This document shows, in pieces, positions 44,301 through 53,048 of a stretch of 64,000 nucleotides of DNA; position 1 is the first letter of the stretch; the number at the start of each line of letters is the position of its first letter. Below the pieces are notes generated by a model. That model was not told the origin of the DNA, searched no databases, and saw only the letters and a list, made by a program, of their open reading frames with translations. This DNA is from Duganella sp. CF402 (GTDB lineage Bacteria > Pseudomonadota > Gammaproteobacteria > Burkholderiales > Burkholderiaceae_D). The translations under genes were made by a program, and so were the position numbers. The stretch is from NCBI RefSeq assembly GCF_900109645.1, contig NZ_FOBG01000001.1, positions 124,001 to 188,000 of the forward strand, written 5' to 3'.

Positions 44301-45341
44301 TTACTTCACGCGGCGCTCGATGGTGATCTGCTCGACTTCCACGCGGCGGTTAGGCTCGAGGCAGGCGATCAGGTCGGCGCGCTTCTTGTTGTTGCACTGG
44401 ACCACAGGGTTGGCCTTGCCTTTGCCTTCCGCTTTCAGGCGGCTGGCGGCCACGCCCTTGCCAACCAGGTAGTCCTTGACCGCATTGGCGCGGCGCTCGG
44501 ACAGTTTCTGGTTGTACTTGTCGCTGCCCAGGCGGTCGGTGTAGCCGGTGATGACCACATTGTCGACGCTCGGGTTGGCGTTCAGCGCGCTGGCGATTTC
44601 ATCCAGCTGCGGCGTGGTGTCCGCGCTCAGCGTGGCACTGTCAAAGGCGAACAGCTTGGTGGCCGACAGCGTGACTTTCTCGAAGCGTGCTGGCGGTGGT
44701 GGCGGCGGCGCGACCGGTGCTGGCGGCGGCGGTGGCGGCGGCGCGACCACTGGCGCTGGCGGCGGCGCCGGCGGGGCCGGGCGTGGCGGCGCGTTGAAGG
44801 CGATGTTCAGGCCGACGGTGGCGTAGTAGTTGTTGCTCTTGGTGTGAGGATAGTCGTTGCCACGGAAGCCGTGCACATCGCGCAGGTCGGCCTGCAGGCT
44901 GACCATCTCGCTCAGGTCGGCCTGGAAGCCGAGGCCGGCGCTCACATATGGCGAGGTCTTGCGGCGCTCGACGTTGCCGATCAGGTTGCTCTTGTCTTTT
45001 TCGGCGCCGATACCGACCAGCACGAAGGGACGGAAGCTCTTGCGCGAGAACAGGTACAGGCCGTCCACGCCCAGCGTTTGCTGCTGGTAGCGCTCACCGT
45101 TTTCACGCGAACGCGCGCCGGTGTAGCCGAGCTGGAGATCCCAGTCCTGGTTGAGGGCCTTGCCGACTTTCAGGCCGGCGCCATAGCCGCGTTTGTCGAC
45201 GCCGAAGTTGTCGTCCGGCTTCATGGCGTTGAGGCTAGGTTGGAGGTACCACGATGGGTTGATGACCGCATCCTGGGCGTGGGCCGCGAACGACGCGCAC
45301 AGCAGGGCGGCGGCGAGGGCAAGGTTGTTGGTTTTTTTCAA
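44301..45341 (-). CDS. ompA: Major OmpA-family outer membrane protein
   Basis: 346 aa: signal peptide (ends ASFAAHA), N-terminal beta-barrel (about 25-185), Pro-rich hinge (about 188-222), and OmpA domain (about 228-340; FAFDSATLSADT, ITGYTDRLGS, LSERRANAV). Structural porin linking outer membrane to peptidoglycan. The only fitting start is TTG at 45339-45341, with GGGAG six bases before it; no ATG lies nearby. Promoter G gives a leader of about 60 bases. Confidence 0.9.
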   Translation of the reverse strand: MKKTNNLALAAALLCASFAAHAQDAVINPSWYLQPSLNAMKPDDNFGVDKRGYGAGLKVGKALNQDWDLQLGYTGARSRENGERYQQQTLGVDGLYLFSRKSFRPFVLVGIGAEKDKSNLIGNVERRKTSPYVSAGLGFQADLSEMVSLQADLRDVHGFRGNDYPHTKSNNYYATVGLNIAFNAPPRPAPPAPPPAPVVAPPPPPPPAPVAPPPPPPARFEKVTLSATKLFAFDSATLSADTTPQLDEIASALNANPSVDNVVITGYTDRLGSDKYNQKLSERRANAVKDYLVGKGVAASRLKAEGKGKANPVVQCNNKKRADLIACLEPNRRVEVEQITIERRVK

Positions 45342-45408
45342 AATAAACTCCCGATTTTATAAAAAGCATTTCTTTTCCAGCAATATTTTTGCCTTGCTGT
45401 TGGACCGC

Positions 45409-45451
45409 AGAATAGGTGTCTTCGTGCGGCCCATCTGTACGATACCGCACT
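45409..45451 (-). promoter_or_regulatory. Class II Crp/Fnr-type promoter G (ompA)
   Basis: Minus strand: AGTGCG-GTAT-CGTACA, 21 bases, TATTCT. Confidence 0.7.
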
Positions 45452-45540
45452 TAAGTTTGCGCTGTATCAAATCCATCACATTTCCTGAAACTTATCCGTT
45501 GCACTTTTGTCCCACCTTAAAGCACGGCTAGTCCCAATAA

Positions 45541-45583
45541 TGTTCGTTGCCGCACAGACTAAGACGGGGCAAGCGGGCATTCT
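45541..45583 (+). promoter_or_regulatory. Class II Crp/Fnr-type promoter H (winged-helix gene)
   Basis: TGTTCG-TTGC-CGCACA, 21 bases, CATTCT. Back to back with G across the 282-base ompA upstream gap, in which I see nothing else. Confidence 0.6.
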
Positions 45584-45623
45584 GATATTAACGCGATACC
45601 GAATTAGTTAAAGGAGTGTTCCC

Positions 45624-46250
45624 ATGCATGCTGCCAGCAAACAACAAACTTTGGTCCAGAACGAGATGAAAGCCTCGCCGGAGATGCAAGCCACCACTTC
45701 GCGCCTGACGCTGATGGAGCGCTCGACGCCGGCGCCGCTGGACCGCAAGCCGGGCTTGTCGATGGCCTCGATCGAGCGCGTGCGCTCCACCTCGGCCACT
45801 CTGCGCCGCATTGAAAACATGCAAAAGCTGATCGCCGAGCTGACCCAGCACGAAATGCTGGCCGACGAAATCGCCTGGTTCCTGAAGTTTTCGCCGTCCG
45901 GCGCCCGCAAGTACATCCGCGACCTGCGCGAAGCCGGCGTGATCGAACTGTCGCGCTACGTCGAAGGCACGGCCACCTACCTCGGCAAGGCGGTCTACCA
46001 GCTGACGCCGGACCCGGAACGGATTGCCGCCTTCCTCGCCGCCATCGCCCAGCCGAAGCGCGAAGGTGCGCCGCCGCGCAAGGAGCGTCCAGGCCTGCGT
46101 GAACAGGCGATGGCCGGCAGCGGCCGCCATTTCCACATCCTGGCCGACGACACCCATTACGCCATCCGCGTCAATCGCGGCCCGGTGATGCGCGATCCGC
46201 TGGTGGCCGCCTTGTTCGGTTTGCCGATGTCGCAGCAAAAAGCGGAATAA
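45624..46250 (+). CDS. Winged-helix DNA-binding-like protein
   Basis: 208 aa. Disordered N-terminus (about 1-55), then a MarR-like winged helix (about 70-135; MLADEIAWFLKFSPSGARKYIRDL, a wing in YVEGTATYLGKAVYQL), then a basic linker and small C-terminal region. Likely a regulator, perhaps secondary to the Crp/Fnr protein. AAGGAG precedes the start. No close family recognised. Confidence 0.75.
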   Translation: MHAASKQQTLVQNEMKASPEMQATTSRLTLMERSTPAPLDRKPGLSMASIERVRSTSATLRRIENMQKLIAELTQHEMLADEIAWFLKFSPSGARKYIRDLREAGVIELSRYVEGTATYLGKAVYQLTPDPERIAAFLAAIAQPKREGAPPRKERPGLREQAMAGSGRHFHILADDTHYAIRVNRGPVMRDPLVAALFGLPMSQQKAE

Positions 46251-46280
46251 TCCGATAAGCCAGTGCGCCGCAGGGGTATG

Positions 46281-46306
46281 ATGTTTGCGTATTGAAATGC
46301 AAACAT
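46281..46306. promoter_or_regulatory. 8-bp inverted repeat upstream of mtfA
   Basis: ATGTTTGC, ten bases, GCAAACAT: perfect arms, 45 bases before the mtfA start. Operator-like; binding protein unknown. Confidence 0.4.
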
Positions 46307-46350
46307 GCAACCCCAACTATTCCGTCAAGACATTACACGGATGGCGGCAC

Positions 46351-47220
46351 ATGGAAGCTTTGCTCTGGATAGGCCTCACGGCGCTGCTGATCGCAGCGCC
46401 TTTTCTGTACCCGCGCTGGCGCTTGCAGCGCGTGCTGGCCCAGCCTTTGCCGCCTGCGGCGGAAGCCGTGCTGCAGCGGAATATCCCAGTCTATAAACGC
46501 ATGAGCCCGGACCTGCAGCAGCAGCTGCGGCGCATGGTGGTGCAGTTCCTGCACCAGAAAAAATTCATCGGTTGCGAAGGGCTGGAGGTGACGGACGAAA
46601 TGGCCGTCACCATCGCCGGCCAGGCATGCATGCTGCTGCTGAACCGCCCGAGCAAGGTGTATCCGGCCTTGCACACCATCCTGGTGTATCCGAGCGAATT
46701 CGTGGCGCAGCGTGCCGACGTGGGGCCGGGCGGGGTGATTACGCCGGGCCGGCAGAGCATGCTGGGCGAGTCCTGGGACGACGGTCGCGTAGTGCTGTCG
46801 TGGGACAATGTGCGCCGGGGCGCGGCCGACTGGACCGACGGCCACAACGTGGTGCTGCACGAGTTCGCGCACCAGCTGGACAGCGAATCGGGCCGCGCCA
46901 ACGGCGCGCCTTACCTCGGTCATCCCGACAGCTACCGTGTATGGTCGGAAGTGCTGTCGCGCGACTATCAAAACCTGCGCATGCATGCCATGTACCGCCA
47001 GCACACGGTGATGGATCACTACGGCGCCACCAATCCGGCCGAATTCTTCGCCGTCGCCACCGAGACCTTCTTCGAGAAACCGTATCAAATGGCCGAGCAC
47101 CACGCCGAGCTGTACGCGGAATTCCGCAAGTATTACCGCGTCGATCCGCGTGAATGGATGTCGGCGCCGCTACCGCCCCCACCGGAACCATCGCCGTACG
47201 CCACCATCGCTGGCTGGTGA
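46351..47220 (+). CDS. mtfA: MtfA-family zinc peptidase
   Basis: 289 aa: N-terminal hydrophobic helix (about 3-20), then the M90 peptidase domain with zinc motif HEFAHQLD (about 171-178) and downstream NPAEFFAVATETFFE. In E. coli, MtfA binds the repressor Mlc and so affects glucose uptake. This version is membrane-anchored, like other betaproteobacterial ones. The start at 46351 fits the helix; a longer TTG start is unlikely. Confidence 0.9.
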   Translation: MEALLWIGLTALLIAAPFLYPRWRLQRVLAQPLPPAAEAVLQRNIPVYKRMSPDLQQQLRRMVVQFLHQKKFIGCEGLEVTDEMAVTIAGQACMLLLNRPSKVYPALHTILVYPSEFVAQRADVGPGGVITPGRQSMLGESWDDGRVVLSWDNVRRGAADWTDGHNVVLHEFAHQLDSESGRANGAPYLGHPDSYRVWSEVLSRDYQNLRMHAMYRQHTVMDHYGATNPAEFFAVATETFFEKPYQMAEHHAELYAEFRKYYRVDPREWMSAPLPPPPEPSPYATIAGW

Positions 47221-47362
47221 GCAAGACCTGCTGCCACACGTAATTTGTATTTTTGCTACTGGCCAGCAAAAGCCGTTCTTGCAAGTTAGAAAACATGGGA
47301 ATATTTGATCTGCACCAATGGTGCGATGCGTCAAATCCCCCCCTAGCTTGCAGGAGAATATG

Positions 47363-48394
47363 ATGAATTTGCGTTCGTCTTTGGCTTTGCTGTCTCTCGC
47401 GTTTGGCTGCGCGCACGCAGCCAGTTCATTGCCGGGCTTTGCCGCCGACCCCGGTGGGACCTCGGTCTCCGGGCTGTCGTCCGGCGCCTTTATGGCAGTG
47501 CAATATCAAGTGGCCTATTCCAGCGAAGTGGTGGGCTCCGGCATCGTCGCCGGCGGGCCGTACTATTGCGCCGCCGGGCTGGTGATGAATGCCGGCATTT
47601 GCATGGGCTCGGTGCCGTTCGTGGCACCGAATCCCTACCTGATGGTGGGCGCGGCCCAGACTTATGCCGGCCTCAACCTGATCGACCCGCTCAGCAACCT
47701 GGCCAAGGACCGCATCTACGTGTTCAGCGGCACCAAGGATACGGTGGTGTACCAGAAGGCGGTGGACGCCACGGTGGGCTTCTTCAAGGAAGCCGGTGTG
47801 CCGGCCGCCAACCTGCAATACGTGAACTCGCTGCCGGCCGGCCATGCGCTGATCACGCCGTCGTTCGGCAATCCCTGCCCGGACAACAAGTCGCCCTACA
47901 TCAGCCACTGCGCGCTGTCCGCCAGGGACTATGACCAGCCGGCGGAAATCCTGGCCCATATCTACGGTCCGCTCAATCCGCGCGCGGTGACGCGCAGCGG
48001 CCAGCTGATCGCCTTCAAGCAGAGCGAGTTCGGAACCTCGGCCATCAGCATGGCCGACGAGGCCTATGTCTACGTGCCGGCCAATTGCCAGCAGGGCGGC
48101 TGCAAGGTGCACGTGGCCTTCCACGGCTGCAAGCAGTCGGCCGAATCGGTGAAGGATGATTTCTACAACAAGAGCAGCTACAACGACTGGGCCGACAGCA
48201 ATCGCCTGATCGTGCTGTATCCGCAGGTGAACAAATCGCCGGTGGTGCCGTTCAATCCGGAGGGCTGCTGGGATTGGTTCGGCTACACCGGCGCGCTGTA
48301 CGCCACCAAGAGCGGGCCGCAGATCCAGGCCATCCGCGCCATGATCCAGCGCCTGACGTCGCCGGTGTCGACGCAGGTGGCGTCGGCACAGTAG
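47363..48394 (+). CDS. Secreted PHB depolymerase-like esterase
   Basis: 343 aa: signal peptide (ends FGCAHA), alpha/beta-hydrolase with Ser nucleophile in SGLSSGAFMAVQ (about 37-48), Asp in GTKDTVVY, His in PAGHAL. C-terminal half contains FHGCKQ, a PHB-depolymerase family motif. Likely hydrolyses polyhydroxyalkanoate or similar polyesters outside the cell. AGGAG precedes two ATGs at 47360 and 47363; spacing favours the second. Confidence 0.85.
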   Translation: MNLRSSLALLSLAFGCAHAASSLPGFAADPGGTSVSGLSSGAFMAVQYQVAYSSEVVGSGIVAGGPYYCAAGLVMNAGICMGSVPFVAPNPYLMVGAAQTYAGLNLIDPLSNLAKDRIYVFSGTKDTVVYQKAVDATVGFFKEAGVPAANLQYVNSLPAGHALITPSFGNPCPDNKSPYISHCALSARDYDQPAEILAHIYGPLNPRAVTRSGQLIAFKQSEFGTSAISMADEAYVYVPANCQQGGCKVHVAFHGCKQSAESVKDDFYNKSSYNDWADSNRLIVLYPQVNKSPVVPFNPEGCWDWFGYTGALYATKSGPQIQAIRAMIQRLTSPVSTQVASAQ

Positions 48395-48417
48395 TCGGCA
48401 CAGTAGTCGGCACAGTA
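48382..48417 (+). repeat. Three 12-bp tandem repeats across the esterase stop
   Basis: GTCGGCACAGTA three times in a row. Each copy brings an in-frame stop (TAG, TAG, TAA), with Ser-Ala-Gln coded between them. The first stop ends the esterase. Confidence 0.8.
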
Positions 48418-48423
48418 AGCGCA

Positions 48424-48439
48424 TCCTTGCGCGCAAGGA
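48424..48439. promoter_or_regulatory. 16-bp perfect palindrome before the PAS kinase gene
   Basis: TCCTTGCG/CGCAAGGA without spacer, 56 bases before the kinase ATG and just upstream of a CATAAT hexamer at 48455-48460. Operator-like; no T tract. Confidence 0.4.
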
Positions 48440-48494
48440 GGGCGCAAACTCGGGCATAATCGCAGAGGGCAGCCGCTGCAGCGAGGCTATCGTG

Positions 48495-49787
48495 ATGCAA
48501 TTCGAAGAGTTTGATTCGCTTTCCACCGCCAGCGCGCGGCCGGCGCCGGCCAGCGCGGCGTCGCCGCTGGTGCGTCTGCAGTATTTGGTCGACAACACGC
48601 CGGCCATCATTTACTGCACCGTGCCCAGCGGCGACTTCAAGATGACGTTTGTCAGCAACAACGCTTACAACGTCCTCGGCTACCGGCCCGAGCAGATGGT
48701 GGCCGATCCGAATTTCTGGTTCGACCACATCCATCCCGAAGACGCGCCTCAGATCTTTTCCAGCCTGGCGCTGGTGTTCACCGAGGGCCAGCGCGCCTAC
48801 GAGTACCGCTTCCGCATCCACGACGGCAGCTATCTGTGGATGCACGACACGCTGCGCCTGATCCGCGACGAGCACGGCGCGCCGCTCGAAGTGATCGGCT
48901 CGCTGACCGACATCACCGTGCGCAAGCGCATGGAGGAAGCCTTGCAGGCCAAGGGCGAGGAACAGCAGCAGCTGATCGCCCAGCTGCGCAGCGCCCACGA
49001 GCAGTTGCTGCAGTCGGAAAAGATGGCCTCGATCGGCCAGCTGGCGGCCGGCATCGCGCACGAGATCAACAACCCGGTGGGCTTCGTCAATTCCAACATG
49101 GGCTCGCTGAAGAATTATGTCGGCACGCTGCTGGGCGTGATCGAGCAGTACGAGCAGGCGGCCGCGCCGCACCCGGCGCTGACGGCGCAGCTGGCGCAAT
49201 TGCGGCGCCAGGCCGACCTTGAATTCCTCAAGGAAGACGTGACCGATCTGGTGCGCGAATCGATGGACGGGCTCAAGCGGGTCAAGGACATCGTCCAGGC
49301 CCTCAAGGATTTTTCCCATGTCGGCGAGACCGAGTGGCAGGTGGCCGACCTGCACCAGGGGCTGGACAGCACGCTCAACATCGTCAGCAACGAGATCAAG
49401 TACAAGGCCAGGGTCGACAAGCACTACGGCGTGCTGCCGCCGGTCACCTGCCTGGCCTCGCAGCTGAACCAGGTGTTCATGAATTTGCTGGTGAACGCGG
49501 CCCACGCCTTGCAGGCGCAGGGCGTGATCACCCTGCGCACCGGCGCCGCCGACGGCTGGGTGTGGGTGGAGGTGGGCGACAACGGCGTCGGCATCGCGCC
49601 GGAAAACCTGAACCGCATCTTCGAACCGTTCTTCACCACCAAGCCGGTCGGCAGCGGCACCGGGCTCGGGCTGTCGCTGTCGTATGGCATCGTGCACCGC
49701 CACGGCGGCCGCATCGAGGTGGCCTCGGTGCTGGGGCAGGGCACGCGCTTTACCGTGCACTTGCCGGTCCAGCCGCCGGGCGCCTAA
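48495..49787 (+). CDS. PAS-domain sensor histidine kinase
   Basis: 430 aa cytosolic kinase: PAS/PAC (about 28-145), short coiled coil, phospho-acceptor His189 in GQLAAGIAHEINNPVGF, and HATPase (NLLVNAAHAL, DNGVGIAPEN, GTGLGLSLSYGIVHRHGG). Very like the kinase at 51585-53048 in its C-terminal half, so one is a duplicate of the other. Converges on and overlaps the REC gene by four bases, suggesting it phosphorylates members of that cluster. Confidence 0.93.
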   Translation: MQFEEFDSLSTASARPAPASAASPLVRLQYLVDNTPAIIYCTVPSGDFKMTFVSNNAYNVLGYRPEQMVADPNFWFDHIHPEDAPQIFSSLALVFTEGQRAYEYRFRIHDGSYLWMHDTLRLIRDEHGAPLEVIGSLTDITVRKRMEEALQAKGEEQQQLIAQLRSAHEQLLQSEKMASIGQLAAGIAHEINNPVGFVNSNMGSLKNYVGTLLGVIEQYEQAAAPHPALTAQLAQLRRQADLEFLKEDVTDLVRESMDGLKRVKDIVQALKDFSHVGETEWQVADLHQGLDSTLNIVSNEIKYKARVDKHYGVLPPVTCLASQLNQVFMNLLVNAAHALQAQGVITLRTGAADGWVWVEVGDNGVGIAPENLNRIFEPFFTTKPVGSGTGLGLSLSYGIVHRHGGRIEVASVLGQGTRFTVHLPVQPPGA

Positions 49788-50260
49788 AGGATCACCGAAC
49801 CGTCGGCGTCGCGCCGCACCTGCAGCAGGCCCGGCTCTTCCGCTTCGAGCCGCCGCGCTTCCTGTTCCTGCGGCGTCGGCGCCGGGCGCTGCGCCAGCGC
49901 CTGCCGCACATTGCGTTCCAGCTCGGCCGCGTCCCACGGCTTGCTCATGAAGCGGAACGCGCCGGCCTGGTTGATGGCGCTGATCAGCGTGCCATATTCG
50001 GTCGAGGCGCTCAGCATGATGCGCACGGTGTTTGGCGCCACCTCCTTGAGCACTTGCAGCAGTTCGCCGCCGGTCATCTGCGGCATCATGTAGTCGCAAA
50101 TCACCAGGTCGAAATCGACCGCGCAGATGCGCTCCAGCGCCTGGTAGGGATTGACGTAGCTTTCGATCTGCGGCGGCGCGGCGGCGAACATTTGCAGCAG
50201 CGCGCGCTGCAAGGCGGCCAGCACATTGGCGTCGTCGTCGATCAGCAGGATCTTGCTCAT
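49784..50260 (-). CDS. Single-domain response regulator (REC)
   Basis: 158 aa: receiver domain (about 3-122) with acidic pocket LLIDDD, phospho-acceptor Asp in VICDYMMPQMTGGE (about 54), and switch Lys in FMSKPWD. A short Pro/Glu-rich tail follows, and there is no output domain. ATGA overlap with the REC-HD gene upstream. Last gene of the signalling operon. Confidence 0.93.
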   Translation of the reverse strand: MSKILLIDDDANVLAALQRALLQMFAAAPPQIESYVNPYQALERICAVDFDLVICDYMMPQMTGGELLQVLKEVAPNTVRIMLSASTEYGTLISAINQAGAFRFMSKPWDAAELERNVRQALAQRPAPTPQEQEARRLEAEEPGLLQVRRDADGSVIL

Positions 50261-51588
50261 GAACTTTCCCTCGGATTGCGCACCCAGATCGCCAGCCGGC
50301 TGCCGCTCTTGGTTTCGAAGTCCTGCACCTGCTGGATCATGCGCGCGTCCAGCACGTGGTCGACGGTCAGCAGCATCAGGCCGTCGCGGCTGACCAGGTC
50401 GCGCGCCAGCACCATGCCGGGCAGCAGTTCGCCGGACAGCACTTCCACCCCGGCGCCGGGCTCGGCGGTGTCGTCGATCAGCTGGCGGAACGCCGCCACC
50501 ACGTGCGGGTCGTAGCGCTTGCCGCCGGCGTCAAGGATCAGCGACTTGGCCTCGTCGGCGCGCAGATGGCGCTGCACCATCGCGCCCTGCTGCAGGTTGT
50601 AGTAGTCGGCCGCCAGCGCCAGGATGCGGGCGCCGAGCGGGATCGCCAGCCCGGCCAGTCCGTCCGGGAATCCCTGGCCGTCGAAGCGCTCGAGCTGGCA
50701 GCGCAGGATGGCGGCGCTGCCGCGCAAGTCTTCCAGCGGCATCAGCAGTTCCTCGGCGCGCACCGGGTGCTTGCGGAAGCGCGCCAGCGCCTCGCCGCGC
50801 AGCAGGGTCAGCGGGGTTTGCAGCAGTTCGTCGCTGAAGCCGATCTTGCCGATGTCGTGCAGCAGGGCGGCGATGAACACGTCCTGCGCCTCGCGCCCCT
50901 CCAGCCCGAGCCGGGCGGCCAGCTGGCGCGCCAGCTCGGCCACCTGGCGCGCGTGGCCGGGCTGGTTGTGGGCGCGCAGCTCGATCATGCTGGAGAAGAT
51001 CTTGATGGTGGTGACGAAGTTGTGCTTGAGCTTGGCGTTGGCGGCCACCGTGGCCTCGTGCTCGGCCTTGAGCTGGCGCGTGCGCGCCTCGACCTTGGCC
51101 TCGAGGTCCTGGTTGAGCGCCTTGAGTTCCTCGTTCTGGCGCTGGGTCAGCGCTTCCAGCCGCTGCTTGTCCTGTTCCAGCTGGCGCCGTTCCAGCGCAT
51201 GGCGCACCAGCAGCAGCATGTCGCCGTCTTCCCACGGCTTGGTGATGTAGCGGTAGATCTCGCCGTTGTTGATGGCGTCCTGGATCGACTGGATGTCGGA
51301 ATAGCCGGTCAGCAGCAGGCGCACGGTGTCGGGCCAGCGCTGGCGCACCTGGGCCAGGAACTGGGCGCCGTTCATTTCCGGCATGCGCATGTCGGAGATC
51401 ACCAGGTCGACCGCTTCCTGCTCCAGCAGCGCCAGCCCGGCGGCGCCGCTCTCGGCCAGCAGCACGCGGTAGCCGGCCGGCCGGAACACCCGCCGCAACG
51501 CCGACAGGATGTTGGCCTCGTCGTCCACGCACAGCACGGTGGCCTGCGGGGCGGCGTCGTCCAGCGGCGCTTGCAGCACGCTGCTCAT
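50257..51588 (-). CDS. REC-HD domain response regulator, degenerate HD-GYP
   Basis: 443 aa: REC (about 16-135; LCVDDEANIL, Asp in VISDMRMPEMNG, KPWEDGD), coiled coil (about 140-190), and an HD domain with HDIGKIGF (about 268-275). The HD-GYP signature HHExxDGxGYP reads QLERFDGQGFP, so both His of the metal site are replaced, and the later DALTSxRPYR segment is also lost. It resembles RpfG but probably does not cleave c-di-GMP. Coupled by ATGA overlaps on both sides. Confidence 0.9.
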   Translation of the reverse strand: MSSVLQAPLDDAAPQATVLCVDDEANILSALRRVFRPAGYRVLLAESGAAGLALLEQEAVDLVISDMRMPEMNGAQFLAQVRQRWPDTVRLLLTGYSDIQSIQDAINNGEIYRYITKPWEDGDMLLLVRHALERRQLEQDKQRLEALTQRQNEELKALNQDLEAKVEARTRQLKAEHEATVAANAKLKHNFVTTIKIFSSMIELRAHNQPGHARQVAELARQLAARLGLEGREAQDVFIAALLHDIGKIGFSDELLQTPLTLLRGEALARFRKHPVRAEELLMPLEDLRGSAAILRCQLERFDGQGFPDGLAGLAIPLGARILALAADYYNLQQGAMVQRHLRADEAKSLILDAGGKRYDPHVVAAFRQLIDDTAEPGAGVEVLSGELLPGMVLARDLVSRDGLMLLTVDHVLDARMIQQVQDFETKSGSRLAIWVRNPRESS

Positions 51589-53048
51589 GGCGCCTCCGCC
51601 ACGCTCTGGTCCTGGCGCACCGGCAGCCGCACGCGGAAGCGGCTGCCGGCGCCGGGCGCGGTGTCGACCTCGAAGCGGCCGCCGTGCTTGCGCACGATGC
51701 CGTAGGCCAGCGACAGGCCCAGCCCGGTGCCCTGGCCGACCGCCTTGGTGGTGAAGAAGGGATCGAAGATGCGCGCCAGCGTGTCGGGCGCGATGCCGCT
51801 GCCGGTGTCGGCCACTTCGAACCAGACCTCGCCGTCGCCCTCGGTCCCGGTGCGCACCGTGATGCGGCCGCGCTGCTCGCCGATGGCGTGGGCGGCGTTG
51901 ACCACCAGATTCATCACCACCTGGTTGATTTGCAGCGGCAGGCACTGGATGTCGGGAATCGCGCCGTATTCCTTGACCACGTCGGCCTTGTACTTGACCT
52001 CGTTGCTGACGATGTTGAGGGTGGAGTCGATGCCGCGATGCAGATTGGCCCACACCCATTCCTGGTTGGTGTCGACGCGCGAGAAATCCTTCAAGTCCTG
52101 CACGATGTGGCGCACCCGCACGATGCCTTCGCGCGATTCGGCCATCAGCGCCGGCACGTCCTGGCGCAGGTAGTCGAGGTCGATCTGCTCGCGCTGCGCG
52201 CGCAGCGCGGCGGCCACGGCCGGGGCGGCCTCCGCCAGCGCCGGCTCGGCCTGCTGGTAGGCGTCGAGCATCTGGAACAGCTGGTCGAGATAGCCTTGCA
52301 GGGTGCTGAAATTGGAAAAGATGTAGCCGACCGGGTTGTTGATTTCGTGCGCCACCCCGGCCGCCAGCTGGCCGATCGAGGCCAGCTTGTCGGCCTGCAC
52401 CAGCTGCTGCTGGGCGCGCGAGAGCTTGTCGTTCAACTCGGTCAGTTCGAGGTTGCTGCGGCGCAGTTCGGCCTCGGCCTGATGGCGCTGGCGTATGTCT
52501 TCCTGCAACTGCTCGTTCATGTCGGCCAGCTGGGCGGTGCGCTTGTCGACCAGGTGTTCGAGGTTGTCGTAGGCGCGCCGCAGCGCGTTTTCCGCCACCC
52601 GCCGCTCGGTGACGTCGCGCAGCGTTTCGATCGCGCCGACCACCCGCCCGGCGCTGTCGCGCAGCGGCGCGGCGGTGAAGTGCAGCCAGTGGCCGCCGGC
52701 GCCGAGGTTGGGGAAGAAGTCCTCGGCCTCGTAGGCGCCGGGGATCAGGGTCGAGGCGTGGTATTTGCCGGCGTAGTGCTGCTCCAGCTGCGCGTTCTGG
52801 CCGTTGACGATCAGGTCGGCCAGCACCGGGCGCTGGCGCTGATAGAACGCTTGCCAGTGGTGGTCGGTGCCGATCATCTCGGTCTTGCTCCAGCCCAGCA
52901 GGTGCTCGCAGGCGCGGTTCCAGTGGGTGACCTGGTGGCGCGCGTCGATGGCGAAGGTGGCCACCGGGTGGCCCTCGAAAAATTCCGACAGCGCCACCTC
53001 GCTGTGGGCGGCGTCAAGGTGGGTGGGGGTGGGGGCGTGGGCGCTCAT
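51585..53048 (-). CDS. PAS-domain sensor histidine kinase
   Basis: 487 aa: PAS/PAC (about 20-150), long coiled coil (about 150-222), phospho-acceptor His234 in GQLAAGVAHEINNPVGY, HATPase (NLVVNAAHAI, DTGSGIAPD, GTGLGLSLAYGIVRKHGG). No membrane helices. Likely phosphorylates the receivers coded beside it. Stop and start both overlap neighbours as ATGA. Confidence 0.93.
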   Translation of the reverse strand: MSAHAPTPTHLDAAHSEVALSEFFEGHPVATFAIDARHQVTHWNRACEHLLGWSKTEMIGTDHHWQAFYQRQRPVLADLIVNGQNAQLEQHYAGKYHASTLIPGAYEAEDFFPNLGAGGHWLHFTAAPLRDSAGRVVGAIETLRDVTERRVAENALRRAYDNLEHLVDKRTAQLADMNEQLQEDIRQRHQAEAELRRSNLELTELNDKLSRAQQQLVQADKLASIGQLAAGVAHEINNPVGYIFSNFSTLQGYLDQLFQMLDAYQQAEPALAEAAPAVAAALRAQREQIDLDYLRQDVPALMAESREGIVRVRHIVQDLKDFSRVDTNQEWVWANLHRGIDSTLNIVSNEVKYKADVVKEYGAIPDIQCLPLQINQVVMNLVVNAAHAIGEQRGRITVRTGTEGDGEVWFEVADTGSGIAPDTLARIFDPFFTTKAVGQGTGLGLSLAYGIVRKHGGRFEVDTAPGAGSRFRVRLPVRQDQSVAEAP

